The notes under the pieces: generated by a model
What the model was told of the DNA's origin: nothing
Database searches by the model: none
The model's input: the letters and a program-made list of their open reading frames with translations, nothing else
Shown: one piece after another, positions 8,191-20,064 of the stretch
Position numbering within the stretch: the stretch's first letter is position 1
Layout of the letters: each line of letters starts with the position of its first letter
Assembly: GCA_023701125.1 (NCBI GenBank)
Contig: JAMPXO010000051.1
Span: 1-33,285 of the forward strand
DNA: 33,285 nucleotides
Direction of reading: 5' to 3'
Source: Vicinamibacteria bacterium
GTDB taxonomy: Bacteria > Acidobacteriota > Vicinamibacteria > Fen-336
Position numbers and translations under genes: made by a program

Positions 8191-8910
8191 GTGGAACGCC
8201 GCGACGTCGACGTCGTGCTGGTGCGCCCGGCTCGCTCCGCCAACGTGGGGGGAGCCTGCCGCGCGCTCAAGAACATGGGTTTCGGCGCGCCGATCCTGGT
8301 CGCGCCCGCGGGGCTCGATCGCGGCGAGGCCGCGCGGGTCGCCTGGGGCGCCGAGGACCTCGTGGCGGCGGCGCGCGAGGTGGGCACCCTCGAGGATGCC
8401 GTCGCCGGCGTCCAGTTCGTGGCCGCCACCTCGGGCCGGGCCGCGGAGACCTGGACGCCGCGGCAGCTCGCGGCTCATCTCGCCTCCCGTGGAGGCCGGG
8501 CGGCGCTGGTATTCGGGCCCGAGGCCGACGGCCTGGGCAAGGGCGAGCGGCGACGCGCGGACGTCGTGGTGCGAATTCCGACCGCCGACGAGCAGTCGTC
8601 GCTGAACCTCGCCCAGGCCGTGCTGCTGTTGACGTGGGAACTGCGCCTCGCACTGGCCGACGCGCCGCCGGCGCCCGCCGCGGCTGCCGCCGCTGCGCCC
8701 GGGGAACTGCACGCGGCGCTGGGCGAACTCGCGGCCGCGCTGGCGGCGATCGGTTTCGTCGATCCGGCGCGACCCGGCAGCGTGCTCGCGGAGCTGCGGC
8801 ACCTGCTGGCCCGCGCGGAACCCGGCGCCCGCGAGATCGTGTTGCTGCGCGGGCTCGCGCGCCAGATGCGATGGGCGGGCGAGCAGGCGCGATCGGAGCG
8901 GGCACGATGA
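8191..8910 (+). CDS. trmJ: tRNA (cytidine/uridine-2'-O-)-methyltransferase TrmJ-like (SPOUT/TrmH family)
   Basis: TrmJ methylates the 2'-O of the ribose at tRNA position 32. The 239-residue protein carries the SPOUT signature motifs: RSANVGGACRALKNMGF (16-32) for RNA contact, LVFGPEADGLGKGE around 106-119, and SSLNLAQAVLLLTWEL near 136-151, which forms the deep-trefoil-knot SAM site. A Pro/Ala-rich hinge (APPAPAAAAAAAPGE) links the knot to a C-terminal helical region typical of TrmJ rather than short TrmL. The start is GTG at 8191, just downstream of a -10 hexamer and without a Shine-Dalgarno sequence, so the mRNA may be leaderless. The stop overlaps the tsaC start (ATGA). Family certain; position-32 specificity inferred from architecture. 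Confidence 0.88.
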   Translation: MERRDVDVVLVRPARSANVGGACRALKNMGFGAPILVAPAGLDRGEAARVAWGAEDLVAAAREVGTLEDAVAGVQFVAATSGRAAETWTPRQLAAHLASRGGRAALVFGPEADGLGKGERRRADVVVRIPTADEQSSLNLAQAVLLLTWELRLALADAPPAPAAAAAAAPGELHAALGELAAALAAIGFVDPARPGSVLAELRHLLARAEPGAREIVLLRGLARQMRWAGEQARSERAR

Positions 8911-9530
8911 CCGCGAGGACCTTCGTCGCCGCGGCGTCCGCAGCCGACGTGCGGCAGATCGCCGAGGGCGTGCCGGTGGGCGCCGTGCTCGTGTATCCGA
9001 CCGACACGCTCTACGGCCTCGGCGGCCGGGCACTCGACGAGGTCGCCGTGCTCCGGGTGTTCGCGCTCAAGGGCCGCGACGGCGGCAAGCCGCTGCCGCT
9101 GGTGGCGGCGGACGAAGCGCAGGCGGCGGCGCTGGCCGCAGCGTGGCCCGCGGCGGCGACGCGACTGGCTCGGCGCTTCTGGCCGGGGCCGCTGACCCTC
9201 GTGGTCCCGGCCCGGGCCGGACTGGTCCGCGGCGTCGCCAGCGACGCGGGCGGCGTCGCGGTCCGCGTCCCCGCCCATCCGGCGCTCCGCGCCTTGTGCG
9301 CGCGGCTGGGCCCGCTGGTCGCAACCTCCGCCAACAGGTCTGGCCAGCCGGCCGCGCGCCGGCTGGAGGAGGTGCCGGCGGAGATCGCGGCAGCGGCGGC
9401 GATGGCGCTCGACGGGGGTGCGCTGGCCGCGGCTGCGCCGTCGACGGTCGTCGACCTCTGCGGCCCGACGCCGGTGCTGGTCCGCGAGGGCGCCCTGGCG
9501 TGGAGCCTCGTGTCGGCGTCGTTCCCGTAG
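8907..9530 (+). CDS. tsaC: L-threonylcarbamoyladenylate synthase (TsaC/YrdC/Sua5 family)
   Basis: The enzyme makes threonylcarbamoyl-AMP from threonine, bicarbonate and ATP, the first step of tRNA t6A37 synthesis. The 207-residue protein has the YrdC fold motifs: YPTDTLYGLGG (30-40), LKGRDGGKPLPLV (54-66) with substrate-binding K55 and R57, GPLTLVVPA, and the ATSANRSGQPA segment contacting the nucleotide. It is the short single-domain form; the extra C-terminal Sua5 domain is absent. The ATG shares ATGA with the trmJ stop, and hflX follows after 12 nt, so the three genes form a tRNA and ribosome maintenance operon. Its pathway partner tsaB lies in another operon at 19411. Confidence 0.93.
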   Translation: MTARTFVAAASAADVRQIAEGVPVGAVLVYPTDTLYGLGGRALDEVAVLRVFALKGRDGGKPLPLVAADEAQAAALAAAWPAAATRLARRFWPGPLTLVVPARAGLVRGVASDAGGVAVRVPAHPALRALCARLGPLVATSANRSGQPAARRLEEVPAEIAAAAAMALDGGALAAAAPSTVVDLCGPTPVLVREGALAWSLVSASFP

Positions 9531-9533
9531 AAT
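9528..9533 (+). promoter_or_regulatory. Candidate -10 box for hflX
   Basis: TAGAAT overlaps the stop codon of tsaC and ends 9 nt before the TTG start of hflX at 9543. The predicted transcription start is about 9540, giving a leader of about 3 nt. No Shine-Dalgarno sequence and no clear -35 box are visible. It would be an internal promoter within the operon. Confidence 0.35.
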
Positions 9534-9542
9534 CTTCGGGAA

Positions 9543-10823
9543 TTGGCGAAAACGCGGACGACGAACGAGACGAAGCAGCACGGGCCCGAGCGGGCGATCC
9601 TGGTCGGGCTGTGCCTCGACGGAGGGCCCCGCTACGACGCCGACACCTCGATGGCCGAACTCGCGCACCTCGCTGCCGCCGCCGGCGCAACGGTCGTCGG
9701 CGAGGTGATGCAGGAGCGGCGCCGGCCGGACGCCGCCACGCTGATCGGCAAGGGCAAGGCGGACGAGGTGGGCCGGCTCGCGGAGCAGGCCGAGGCGGAC
9801 GTGATCCTGTTCGACGGCGAGTTGACGCCGGCGCAGCAGCGCAACCTCGAAAAGGTCGTGGGGTGCAAGACCCTGGACCGCACCCAGCTCATCCTCGACA
9901 TCTTCGCCCGCCGCGCGCGGACTCACGAGGGCCGGCTGCAGGTCGAGCTGGCTCAGCTCGGCTACCTGCTGCCGCGGCTCGCGGGCCAGGGCGTGATGCT
10001 GTCGCGGCTCGGCGGCGGCATCGGCACCCGCGGCCCGGGCGAGACCAAGCTGGAAACCGATCGCCGCCGGATCCGCACCCGGATCTCCCAGGTCAAGCGC
10101 GAGATCGAGCGCGTGCGCCGCGGGCGCCACACCCAGCGCGGTGGCCGCCAGCGCGCCGAGATGCCGCAGGTCGCGATGGTCGGCTACACCAGCGCGGGCA
10201 AGTCGACGCTGTTCAACGCGCTCACCCGGGCCGGCACGCCGGTGTCGAATCAGTTGTTCATGACCCTCGACCCGCTGGTGCGGCGCACGCGGCTCGGCGA
10301 CGCCGGCGAGGTGGTGGTGGTCGACACGGTGGGCTTCATCCAGAAGCTGCCGCACACGCTGGTGGCGGCGTTCCGCGCCACGCTGGAGGAGGTCGTCGAG
10401 GCCGACCTGCTGCTGCACGTGATCGACGCGGCGGCGGAGGACCTCGAGGCGCGCGAGGCCGCTGTGGAGGCGGTGCTGCGCGAGATCGGGGCCGGCGACC
10501 GGCCGCGCATCGCGGTGCTCAACAAGGTCGACCTGCTGCCGGTGTCCCGCCGCGACGGCCTGCTCTCGGGTCATCCCGGTGGCGTGGCCGTTTCGGCGCT
10601 GCGCGAGACCGGGCTCGACAGCCTGGTCGAAGCCATCGCGGACCGCCTGGAGTTGCGGCCGCGCAAGGTGCGGCTCGCCTTCGATCCGGCCGAGGGCCGC
10701 GCCATCGCCGCGGTGTACAAGGCCGGCCGGGTGCTCGGGCACGAGGTGGAGGGAACAGAGGTGGTGATCGAGGCGTTGCTGCCCGCGCGGCTCGTGGCGC
10801 GCTACAAGAGCCGCCTGCGATGA
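9543..10823 (+). CDS. hflX: GTPase HflX
   Basis: HflX is a translational GTPase that splits or rescues stalled ribosomes under stress. The 426-residue protein has the N-terminal HflX domain (about 15-195) with LIGKGKADEV at 68-76, the glycine-rich segment SRLGGGIGTRGPGETKLETD (154-173) and a basic coiled linker. The G domain follows: P-loop GYTSAGKST (214-222), G3 DTVGF (261-265) and G4 NKVD (327-330). A C-terminal domain occupies about 365-426. Length matches E. coli HflX. The start is TTG at 9543; no earlier in-frame start exists after the tsaC stop and the first internal ATG would delete conserved sequence. The stop overlaps the next gene's ATG (ATGA). Confidence 0.96.
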   Translation: MAKTRTTNETKQHGPERAILVGLCLDGGPRYDADTSMAELAHLAAAAGATVVGEVMQERRRPDAATLIGKGKADEVGRLAEQAEADVILFDGELTPAQQRNLEKVVGCKTLDRTQLILDIFARRARTHEGRLQVELAQLGYLLPRLAGQGVMLSRLGGGIGTRGPGETKLETDRRRIRTRISQVKREIERVRRGRHTQRGGRQRAEMPQVAMVGYTSAGKSTLFNALTRAGTPVSNQLFMTLDPLVRRTRLGDAGEVVVVDTVGFIQKLPHTLVAAFRATLEEVVEADLLLHVIDAAAEDLEAREAAVEAVLREIGAGDRPRIAVLNKVDLLPVSRRDGLLSGHPGGVAVSALRETGLDSLVEAIADRLELRPRKVRLAFDPAEGRAIAAVYKAGRVLGHEVEGTEVVIEALLPARLVARYKSRLR

Positions 10824-12121
10824 GGCGGCTGGCCCCTCTCGTCGCGACGCTGCTGCTGGCGCTCGCCGGCTGCGCCCGGCCGGTCGTGGTGGCGCCCGGG
10901 GTGGACGACCTCTATGTGCGGCCGGCTGTCCGGCCCGGCGAGCTCTCGCCCGCGGAGCGCAGGGCGCTCGACAAGGCGTGGCCACAGATCCTGGCGGGAG
11001 ACGCCGCCGCTGCGGAGAAGCGGCTGGTGGACGCGATGCGCGGCCGGCCCGTCGCCCACCTCGACAGCGCGCTCGGCTGGGCTCGCCTGCGCCTGGGCCG
11101 GCCGGAGGCGGCCGCCGCGGACTTCGAGGCCGCGATCGGTCGCCGCCCGCAGGACGTCTCGGCTCTCGCCGGTGCCAGCGCGGCCGCGGCCAGGCTCGGC
11201 CGTGACGAGGAGGCCGTGGTGTTCCTGCGCACGGCCGCGGCGTTGGCGCCGGAGGAGGCGCGCCTCGCACGAAGGCTGGCGGGGCTCAAGCTCGCGGTCA
11301 GCGAGCGCCTGCTCACGTTGGCCACCCAGGCCCAGGCCGAAGGCCGGTCCGAGGACGCCCTGGGCCTGTTCGTGCGCTGCCTCGCTGCGGTGCCCGAGCT
11401 GGCGAGCGCGCGGCTGGCGGCGGCCGAGATCCTGCTCGCGCGTGGCGCGCGGGCGGAGGCGATCGAACTGCTCGACGGCGAGCCGAACCGCGAGCGGACG
11501 GCGACCAGCCGCCTCGCGGAGTTGCTGCTCGAAGATCGCCAGCCGGCCCGCGCGCTCGACCTGTTGCGCGCGCTGCAGGCTCGCGAGCCGTCGGACGAGG
11601 GGCTGCGGGCCGCGGTCGGGCACGCCCGGCAGGAAGTGGAAAACGCGCGGATGCCCGAGCCCTATCGGCGCATCCCCGCAGCCGCCCGCATCACCCGGGC
11701 CGACCTCGCGGCGCTGCTGATGGCCAAGCTGCCCCAGCTCGAGGGGCTGGAAGCGGGGGAGCCGCCGCTCGCGGTGGACGTCTCCGGGTCGTGGGCGCGG
11801 CCGTTCATCCTGCGCGCGCTCGCGCTGCGCCTGATGGACGTCTATCCAAACCACACATTCCAACCCGCAGCCCAGGTCCGCAAGGGCGAACTGGCCCAGG
11901 CCCTGGCTCGCGTGCTCGACGCCGTTGGCCATCCGGCGGGTGCGATGCCCGTGCTGACCGACATGTCGCGCAGCCACCTGCAACACGCCGCGGCCTCGCG
12001 CGCGGCGGGCGCGGGGCTGCTCTCGATCACGCCTTCGGGGGCGTTCGAGCCCTGGCGCGTGATCAGCGGTACGCAGGCGGTCGAGGTGGTCGAGGCGCTC
12101 GCCCGGCTGCTGAAGCCCTGA
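10820..12121 (+). CDS. TPR-repeat lipoprotein with C-terminal SLH-like region (433 aa)
   Basis: A lipoprotein signal peptide with lipobox LAGC places acylated Cys at 18, so the protein should sit on the outer or inner membrane. Residues about 40-265 are helical TPR-like repeats, including LGWARLRLGRPEAAAADFEAAIGRRP and RSEDALGLFVRCLAAVPE. Residues about 290-425 resemble S-layer homology motifs: ITRADLAALLMAKL, then LMDVYPNHTFQPAAQVRKGE with the usual D-x-x-x-x-F-x-P-x-x-x-V-x-x-x-E spacing. SLH regions typically bind cell-wall polymers, and TPRs bind proteins. Its ATG overlaps the hflX stop (ATGA), so it is coupled to a cytosolic GTPase despite being exported. I recognise no named family. Lipoprotein and TPR calls are strong, SLH moderate. 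Confidence 0.75.
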   Translation: MRRLAPLVATLLLALAGCARPVVVAPGVDDLYVRPAVRPGELSPAERRALDKAWPQILAGDAAAAEKRLVDAMRGRPVAHLDSALGWARLRLGRPEAAAADFEAAIGRRPQDVSALAGASAAAARLGRDEEAVVFLRTAAALAPEEARLARRLAGLKLAVSERLLTLATQAQAEGRSEDALGLFVRCLAAVPELASARLAAAEILLARGARAEAIELLDGEPNRERTATSRLAELLLEDRQPARALDLLRALQAREPSDEGLRAAVGHARQEVENARMPEPYRRIPAAARITRADLAALLMAKLPQLEGLEAGEPPLAVDVSGSWARPFILRALALRLMDVYPNHTFQPAAQVRKGELAQALARVLDAVGHPAGAMPVLTDMSRSHLQHAAASRAAGAGLLSITPSGAFEPWRVISGTQAVEVVEALARLLKP

Positions 12122-12127
12122 TAGGAT
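12122..12127 (+). promoter_or_regulatory. Candidate -10 box for the Crp-type regulator
   Basis: TAGGAT follows directly on the lipoprotein stop codon and would start a transcript near 12134, about 31 nt before the ATG at 12165. The leader contains GGAGGTG at about 12151-12157, a good ribosome binding site. A -35 box is not evident. Confidence 0.35.
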
Positions 12128-12164
12128 CGCCGCGTTCCCGGCTTCACGTGGAGGTGTACCGCCC

Positions 12165-12854
12165 ATGACGGATCGCGAGCTGCTGCTCTCGGTTCCGATC
12201 TTCTCGGAACTGACGCCGGCCGAGTTGGAGTCGCTGGCCCGGGTCTGCAGCCGTCGCCAGTGCCGCAAGAACGGGGTGGTCCTCTACGAGAAGGACCCCG
12301 GCGACACGCTGTTCGTGATCGTCAGCGGGCGGGTCAAGGTCGGCATCCAGGGCGACGACGGGCGCGAGGTCATCCTCTCGGTGATCGGCCCCGGCGAGTT
12401 CTTCGGCGAGATGGCGCTGCTCGACGACGAGCCGCGCTCGGCCACGGCGGTCGCCACCGAGGACTGCGAGCTGCTGACCCTCTCGCGGGCCGACTTCCAG
12501 CAGGTGATCCAGGGCCACTCCAGCATCCTCGCCGGGCTCGTGCGCGTGCTCTCCGCCCGCCTGCGCCGTGCCAACAGCCAGATCAGCACGCTGGCGCTGC
12601 TCGACGTCTACGGGCGAGTCGCGCGGGTGCTGGTCGACATGGCGCGCGAGGAAGGCAAGCGGCTCAAGGACGGCCGCATCTCGTTCCGCCGGGCGACCCA
12701 CCAGGAGATCGCCAACCGCATCGGCACGACGCGGGAGACGGTCACTCGCATGCTGAAGGACCTCGAGCGCCAGCACCTGCTCGAGGTGACGCCGCGCGAG
12801 ATGGTCGTCGGCGCGGACTTCGAGAAGGCGTTCGAGGCCAGCACCGAGAACTAG
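12165..12854 (+). CDS. Crp/Fnr-family transcriptional regulator
   Basis: The 229-residue protein has an N-terminal cyclic-nucleotide-binding beta-barrel (about 8-120), a dimerisation helix (about 122-150) and a C-terminal winged helix. The phosphate-binding cassette FGEMALLDDEPRSATA (80-95) keeps E82, R91 and S92, which match the cAMP-contacting residues of E. coli Crp, so nucleotide binding is plausible. The recognition helix TTRETVTRML has R190, E191 and R195, the residues that read a TGTGA half-site in Crp. There is no N-terminal cysteine cluster of the Fnr type (only C28, C33 and C101). A strong GGAGGTG precedes the ATG. It ends 9 nt from the convergent kinase gene with no obvious terminator. 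Targets are unknown. Confidence 0.9.
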   Translation: MTDRELLLSVPIFSELTPAELESLARVCSRRQCRKNGVVLYEKDPGDTLFVIVSGRVKVGIQGDDGREVILSVIGPGEFFGEMALLDDEPRSATAVATEDCELLTLSRADFQQVIQGHSSILAGLVRVLSARLRRANSQISTLALLDVYGRVARVLVDMAREEGKRLKDGRISFRRATHQEIANRIGTTRETVTRMLKDLERQHLLEVTPREMVVGADFEKAFEASTEN

Positions 12855-12863
12855 CGGGGCTCC

Positions 12864-15089
<2,226 letters not shown>

Positions 15090-15125
15090 TCCGTTCCGTG
15101 TCCCTCGCAGAATTGGAGCCGCGGC

Positions 15126-15131
15126 ATGCTA
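15126..15131 (-). promoter_or_regulatory. Candidate -10 box for the Ser/Thr kinase gene
   Basis: Read on the minus strand the sequence is TAGCAT, giving a predicted start near 15119 and a leader of about 30 nt that contains GAGGGACACGGAACGG upstream of the ATG. The -35 region (TCTGAT) is a poor match. It lies in the 78-nt gap between htrA and the kinase gene, the only sizeable gap in this minus-strand block. Confidence 0.3.
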
Positions 15132-15167
15132 CCGCACGCCTAACCAGGATCAGATCGAGCGCGGCGC

Positions 15168-16271
15168 CTACTGCGCGTCGTCGACGTCGATTCTCAGTTC
15201 CGCGCGCTGGCCCGCGCGGTCGATGCCGAGGCGCAGGCGTGCCCCGGGCTGGGCTTCCGCCAGCAGGTTGCGCAGCTCCGGCGCGCCGGCCACCGGCTTG
15301 CCGTCGACCGCGAGGATCACGTCCCCGGGCTCGAGGCCCGCGCGGTCCGCGGGGCTGCCCCGCAGCAGCTCGAGCACGACGGCGCCTGGCGGCGTCGCGC
15401 CCGTGGCCGGGCCCTCGACCGCGGCGATGCGGGTGATGCCGACGAAGCCGCGGCGAACGCGGCCGTGGCGCTCGATCTGCTCGGCCACGTGGCGGGCCAG
15501 GGCCGCCGGCACCGCGAAACCGATGCCCATGTAGCCGCCCGTCTCGGAGTAGATCGCGGTGTTGATGCCGATCAGCTCGCCGCGCACGTTGACGAGGGCG
15601 CCGCCCGAGTTGCCCGGGTTGATCGCCGCGTCGGTCTGGATGAAGTCCTCGTAGTCGGCGATGCCCACGTTGGAGCGGCCGATGGCGCTGATGATGCCCA
15701 TCGTCACCGTCTGGCTGAGCTGGAACGGGTTGCCGATCGCCAGCGCGTACTCGCCGACCGCGACCTTCGACGAGTCGCCCCAGCGCAGCGAAGGCAGCGC
15801 GACCTTCGACTCGACGCGGATCACCGCGATGTCGGTCGCCGGGTCGGTGCCGACCAGCGCGGCCCGGAAGCGGCGGCCGTCCGAGAGCGTGACCGCGATC
15901 TGCCGCGCGCGCTCGACCACGTGGTTGTTGGTGACGATCAGGCCCTCGGCCGAGACCAGCACGCCGGAGCCGAGGCTCGTGCGGCGCTCCTCGCTCGGGA
16001 TGCGGAACGGCAGGTCGCCACCGAAGAACTCGCGGAAGAACGGGTCCGCGGTGAACGGCGAGCGACCCGCGCGCACCACCTGGGTCGCGGAGATGTTGAC
16101 CACCGCGGGTGTCGCCAGCCGCGCGATCGCCGAAAAATCGGGGGCGCCACCGGGTGCTGCCAGCGCCGGACCGGCGACCTCGCGCCGCTGGGCCAGCCCC
16201 GCGGCATAGGCCATCGCCAGCAGCGCGGCGACGGCGGCGAGACGGAACCAGCGCACGGGAGACCGCCTCAC
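15168..16271 (-). CDS. HtrA/DegP-like periplasmic serine protease with PDZ domain
   Basis: A 367-residue S1C protease. Residues about 8-27 form a signal peptide or signal anchor. The trypsin-like domain carries the triad H117 (TNNHVVE), D147 (ATDIAVIR) and S222 (NPGNSGGALVN). One PDZ domain (about 270-362) includes GAVVLELLRGSPADRAGLEPGDVILAVDG-type sequence. A single PDZ and this length match DegS- or HtrA-type enzymes of other bacteria rather than two-PDZ DegP. It should degrade or sense misfolded envelope proteins. The GTG start at 16271 shares GTGA with the stop of hsp20, so the protease and the small heat-shock protein are coupled, which fits a common proteostasis role. Confidence 0.93.
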   Translation of the reverse strand: MRRSPVRWFRLAAVAALLAMAYAAGLAQRREVAGPALAAPGGAPDFSAIARLATPAVVNISATQVVRAGRSPFTADPFFREFFGGDLPFRIPSEERRTSLGSGVLVSAEGLIVTNNHVVERARQIAVTLSDGRRFRAALVGTDPATDIAVIRVESKVALPSLRWGDSSKVAVGEYALAIGNPFQLSQTVTMGIISAIGRSNVGIADYEDFIQTDAAINPGNSGGALVNVRGELIGINTAIYSETGGYMGIGFAVPAALARHVAEQIERHGRVRRGFVGITRIAAVEGPATGATPPGAVVLELLRGSPADRAGLEPGDVILAVDGKPVAGAPELRNLLAEAQPGARLRLGIDRAGQRAELRIDVDDAQ

Positions 16272-16690
16272 GCGCCTTCGCCGCGCCCCGCGCGCGGCAG
16301 CTCGACACGCAGCACGCCGTCCTCGAAGGTCGCGTGGACCTGCTCGGGGTCGATCGCCGCGGGAAACTCGAAGTGGCGGTTGAAGGCTCCGTAGGCCCGT
16401 TCCACGCGGTGGAAGCCGTCGGGGCGGAGGCCCTCGATCTGGCGCCGCACACCGCGCACGAACAGCCGTCGCTCGTCCGCGACGATCTCGACGTCCTCTT
16501 CGCTCACGCCCGGCAGCTCCATCTCGACCACGAACTGGTCCGGGGTCTCGAACACGTCGGCGGCGGGGGAGAAGTGGGCGTACTCGGGACCGGGGCCGTC
16601 GAGGCGCGCCAGGCTCTCCTCGAACAGGCGGTTCATCCGCTCCTGGAGCGTCAGCAGGTCGCGCAGCGGGTCGTAACGGCGCAGCGTCAT
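16268..16690 (-). CDS. Small heat shock protein, Hsp20/alpha-crystallin family
   Basis: A 140-residue cytosolic holdase. The N-terminal segment LRDLLTLQERMNRLFEES is typical of bacterial Hsp20. The alpha-crystallin domain runs from about 42 to 132 (AADVFETPDQFVVEMELPGV onward, with the closing AxFEDGVLRVELPR motif). The short tail GRGEGA lacks the C-terminal I-x-I/V motif that usually links dimers into oligomers, so assembly may differ. The ATG lies 25 nt after the mutS stop, and the stop overlaps the htrA start. Ribosome binding signals are weak (GAGAG). No heat-shock promoter or CIRCE element is visible in the 25-nt gap. Confidence 0.93.
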   Translation of the reverse strand: MTLRRYDPLRDLLTLQERMNRLFEESLARLDGPGPEYAHFSPAADVFETPDQFVVEMELPGVSEEDVEIVADERRLFVRGVRRQIEGLRPDGFHRVERAYGAFNRHFEFPAAIDPEQVHATFEDGVLRVELPRAGRGEGA

Positions 16691-16715
16691 GAGGTCTCTC
16701 GGAAGTCTAGCGCCG

Positions 16716-19355
<2,640 letters not shown>

Positions 19356-19391
19356 CAAGTTCCGTTCGGGGTTCGATCGGCGGGGAAGTGA

Positions 19392-19409
19392 GTATAAGCT
19401 CGCGCGAGC
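19392..19409. promoter_or_regulatory. Shared -10 region and 12-bp palindrome between mutS (-) and tsaB (+)
   Basis: On the plus strand TATAAG (19393-19398) precedes tsaB ATG 19411, giving a leader of about 6 nt. On the minus strand the overlapping bases read TATACT (19397 to 19392), a near-consensus -10 with a leader of about 30 nt for mutS. Directly next to it lies the perfect palindrome GCTCGCGCGAGC (19398-19409), covering the expected tsaB transcription start. It could be an operator, but a chance 12-mer is possible at this G+C. No -35 box is clear on either strand. Confidence 0.45.
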
Positions 19410-19410
19410 G

Positions 19411-20064
19411 ATGCTCGTCCTGGCCGTCGACACCTCCTCCCCCCACGCCTCGATTGCGATCCGCGACGGCGGGCGGCTGCTCGTCGAGCTGCGCTCGGGC
19501 CAGGAGGCACTCCACTCCACGAAGGTCCTGCCGCGGATCGAGTTCCTGCTCCGCGACCTGGGCCTGGAGGCAGGTCGGATCGAGGGCCTGGCTGCGGTGG
19601 CTGGCCCGGGCTCGTTCACCGGCCTGCGCATCGGGCTGGGCACCATCCAGGGTCTCGCGTTGGGTTGGGGACGGCCGTGCCTGGCGGTCTCGGCGCTCGA
19701 CCTGATGGCGCGGCGGGTGCGCGGGCGGGGACCGATCGTCGCCCTGCGCGATGCCTGGCGCGGAGAGCTGTACGCCGCGTTCTACGATGCCGACGGCCAG
19801 CCGCGCGGGGAGGCCGTGGTGCTCGGTCCAGAGGCGCTGCGGGAGCAGGTGAGCGCGGGCACGGTCGTCACCGGCGACGGCCTGGAGATGGCGCGCGGCA
19901 CGATCTCCGGCCTGCCCGGGGTGAGCTTCGAGCCGCGCTCGCCCTACCTCGCCGCGATCCTCGCGGAGGCCGCCGTCGAGGCCTTCGCGGCGGGCCACGC
20001 GGGCACGCCGGCGGACCTGCGTCCGCTGTACGTGCGGCCGGCCGCGGTCGCCGCCGCGAAGTGA
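19411..20064 (+). CDS. tsaB: tRNA threonylcarbamoyladenosine biosynthesis protein TsaB
   Basis: TsaB is the scaffold subunit that partners TsaD in transferring threonylcarbamoyl to A37 of tRNA. The 217-residue protein starts [20 protein letters not shown], carries the family motif [21 protein letters not shown] near 69-89, and has a degenerate ASKHA fold with an incomplete C-terminal half, as expected for TsaB and not TsaD. ATG 19411 begins the conserved strand; the frame is open upstream but that DNA is the mutS promoter region. Its stop overlaps the rimI start (GTGA), the classic tsaB-rimI order. tsaC sits in a different operon (8907) and tsaD and tsaE are not in the window. Confidence 0.95.
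   Translation: MLVLAVDTSSPHASIAIRDGGRLLVELRSGQEALHSTKVLPRIEFLLRDLGLEAGRIEGLAAVAGPGSFTGLRIGLGTIQGLALGWGRPCLAVSALDLMARRVRGRGPIVALRDAWRGELYAAFYDADGQPRGEAVVLGPEALREQVSAGTVVTGDGLEMARGTISGLPGVSFEPRSPYLAAILAEAAVEAFAAGHAGTPADLRPLYVRPAAVAAAK

Noticed and set aside
5728-9033. 1101-codon frame joining the ABC ATPase to a long upstream extension
   Set aside because: The extension is off-frame reading of the transglutaminase and trmJ region; the ATPase N-terminus starts at 6483.
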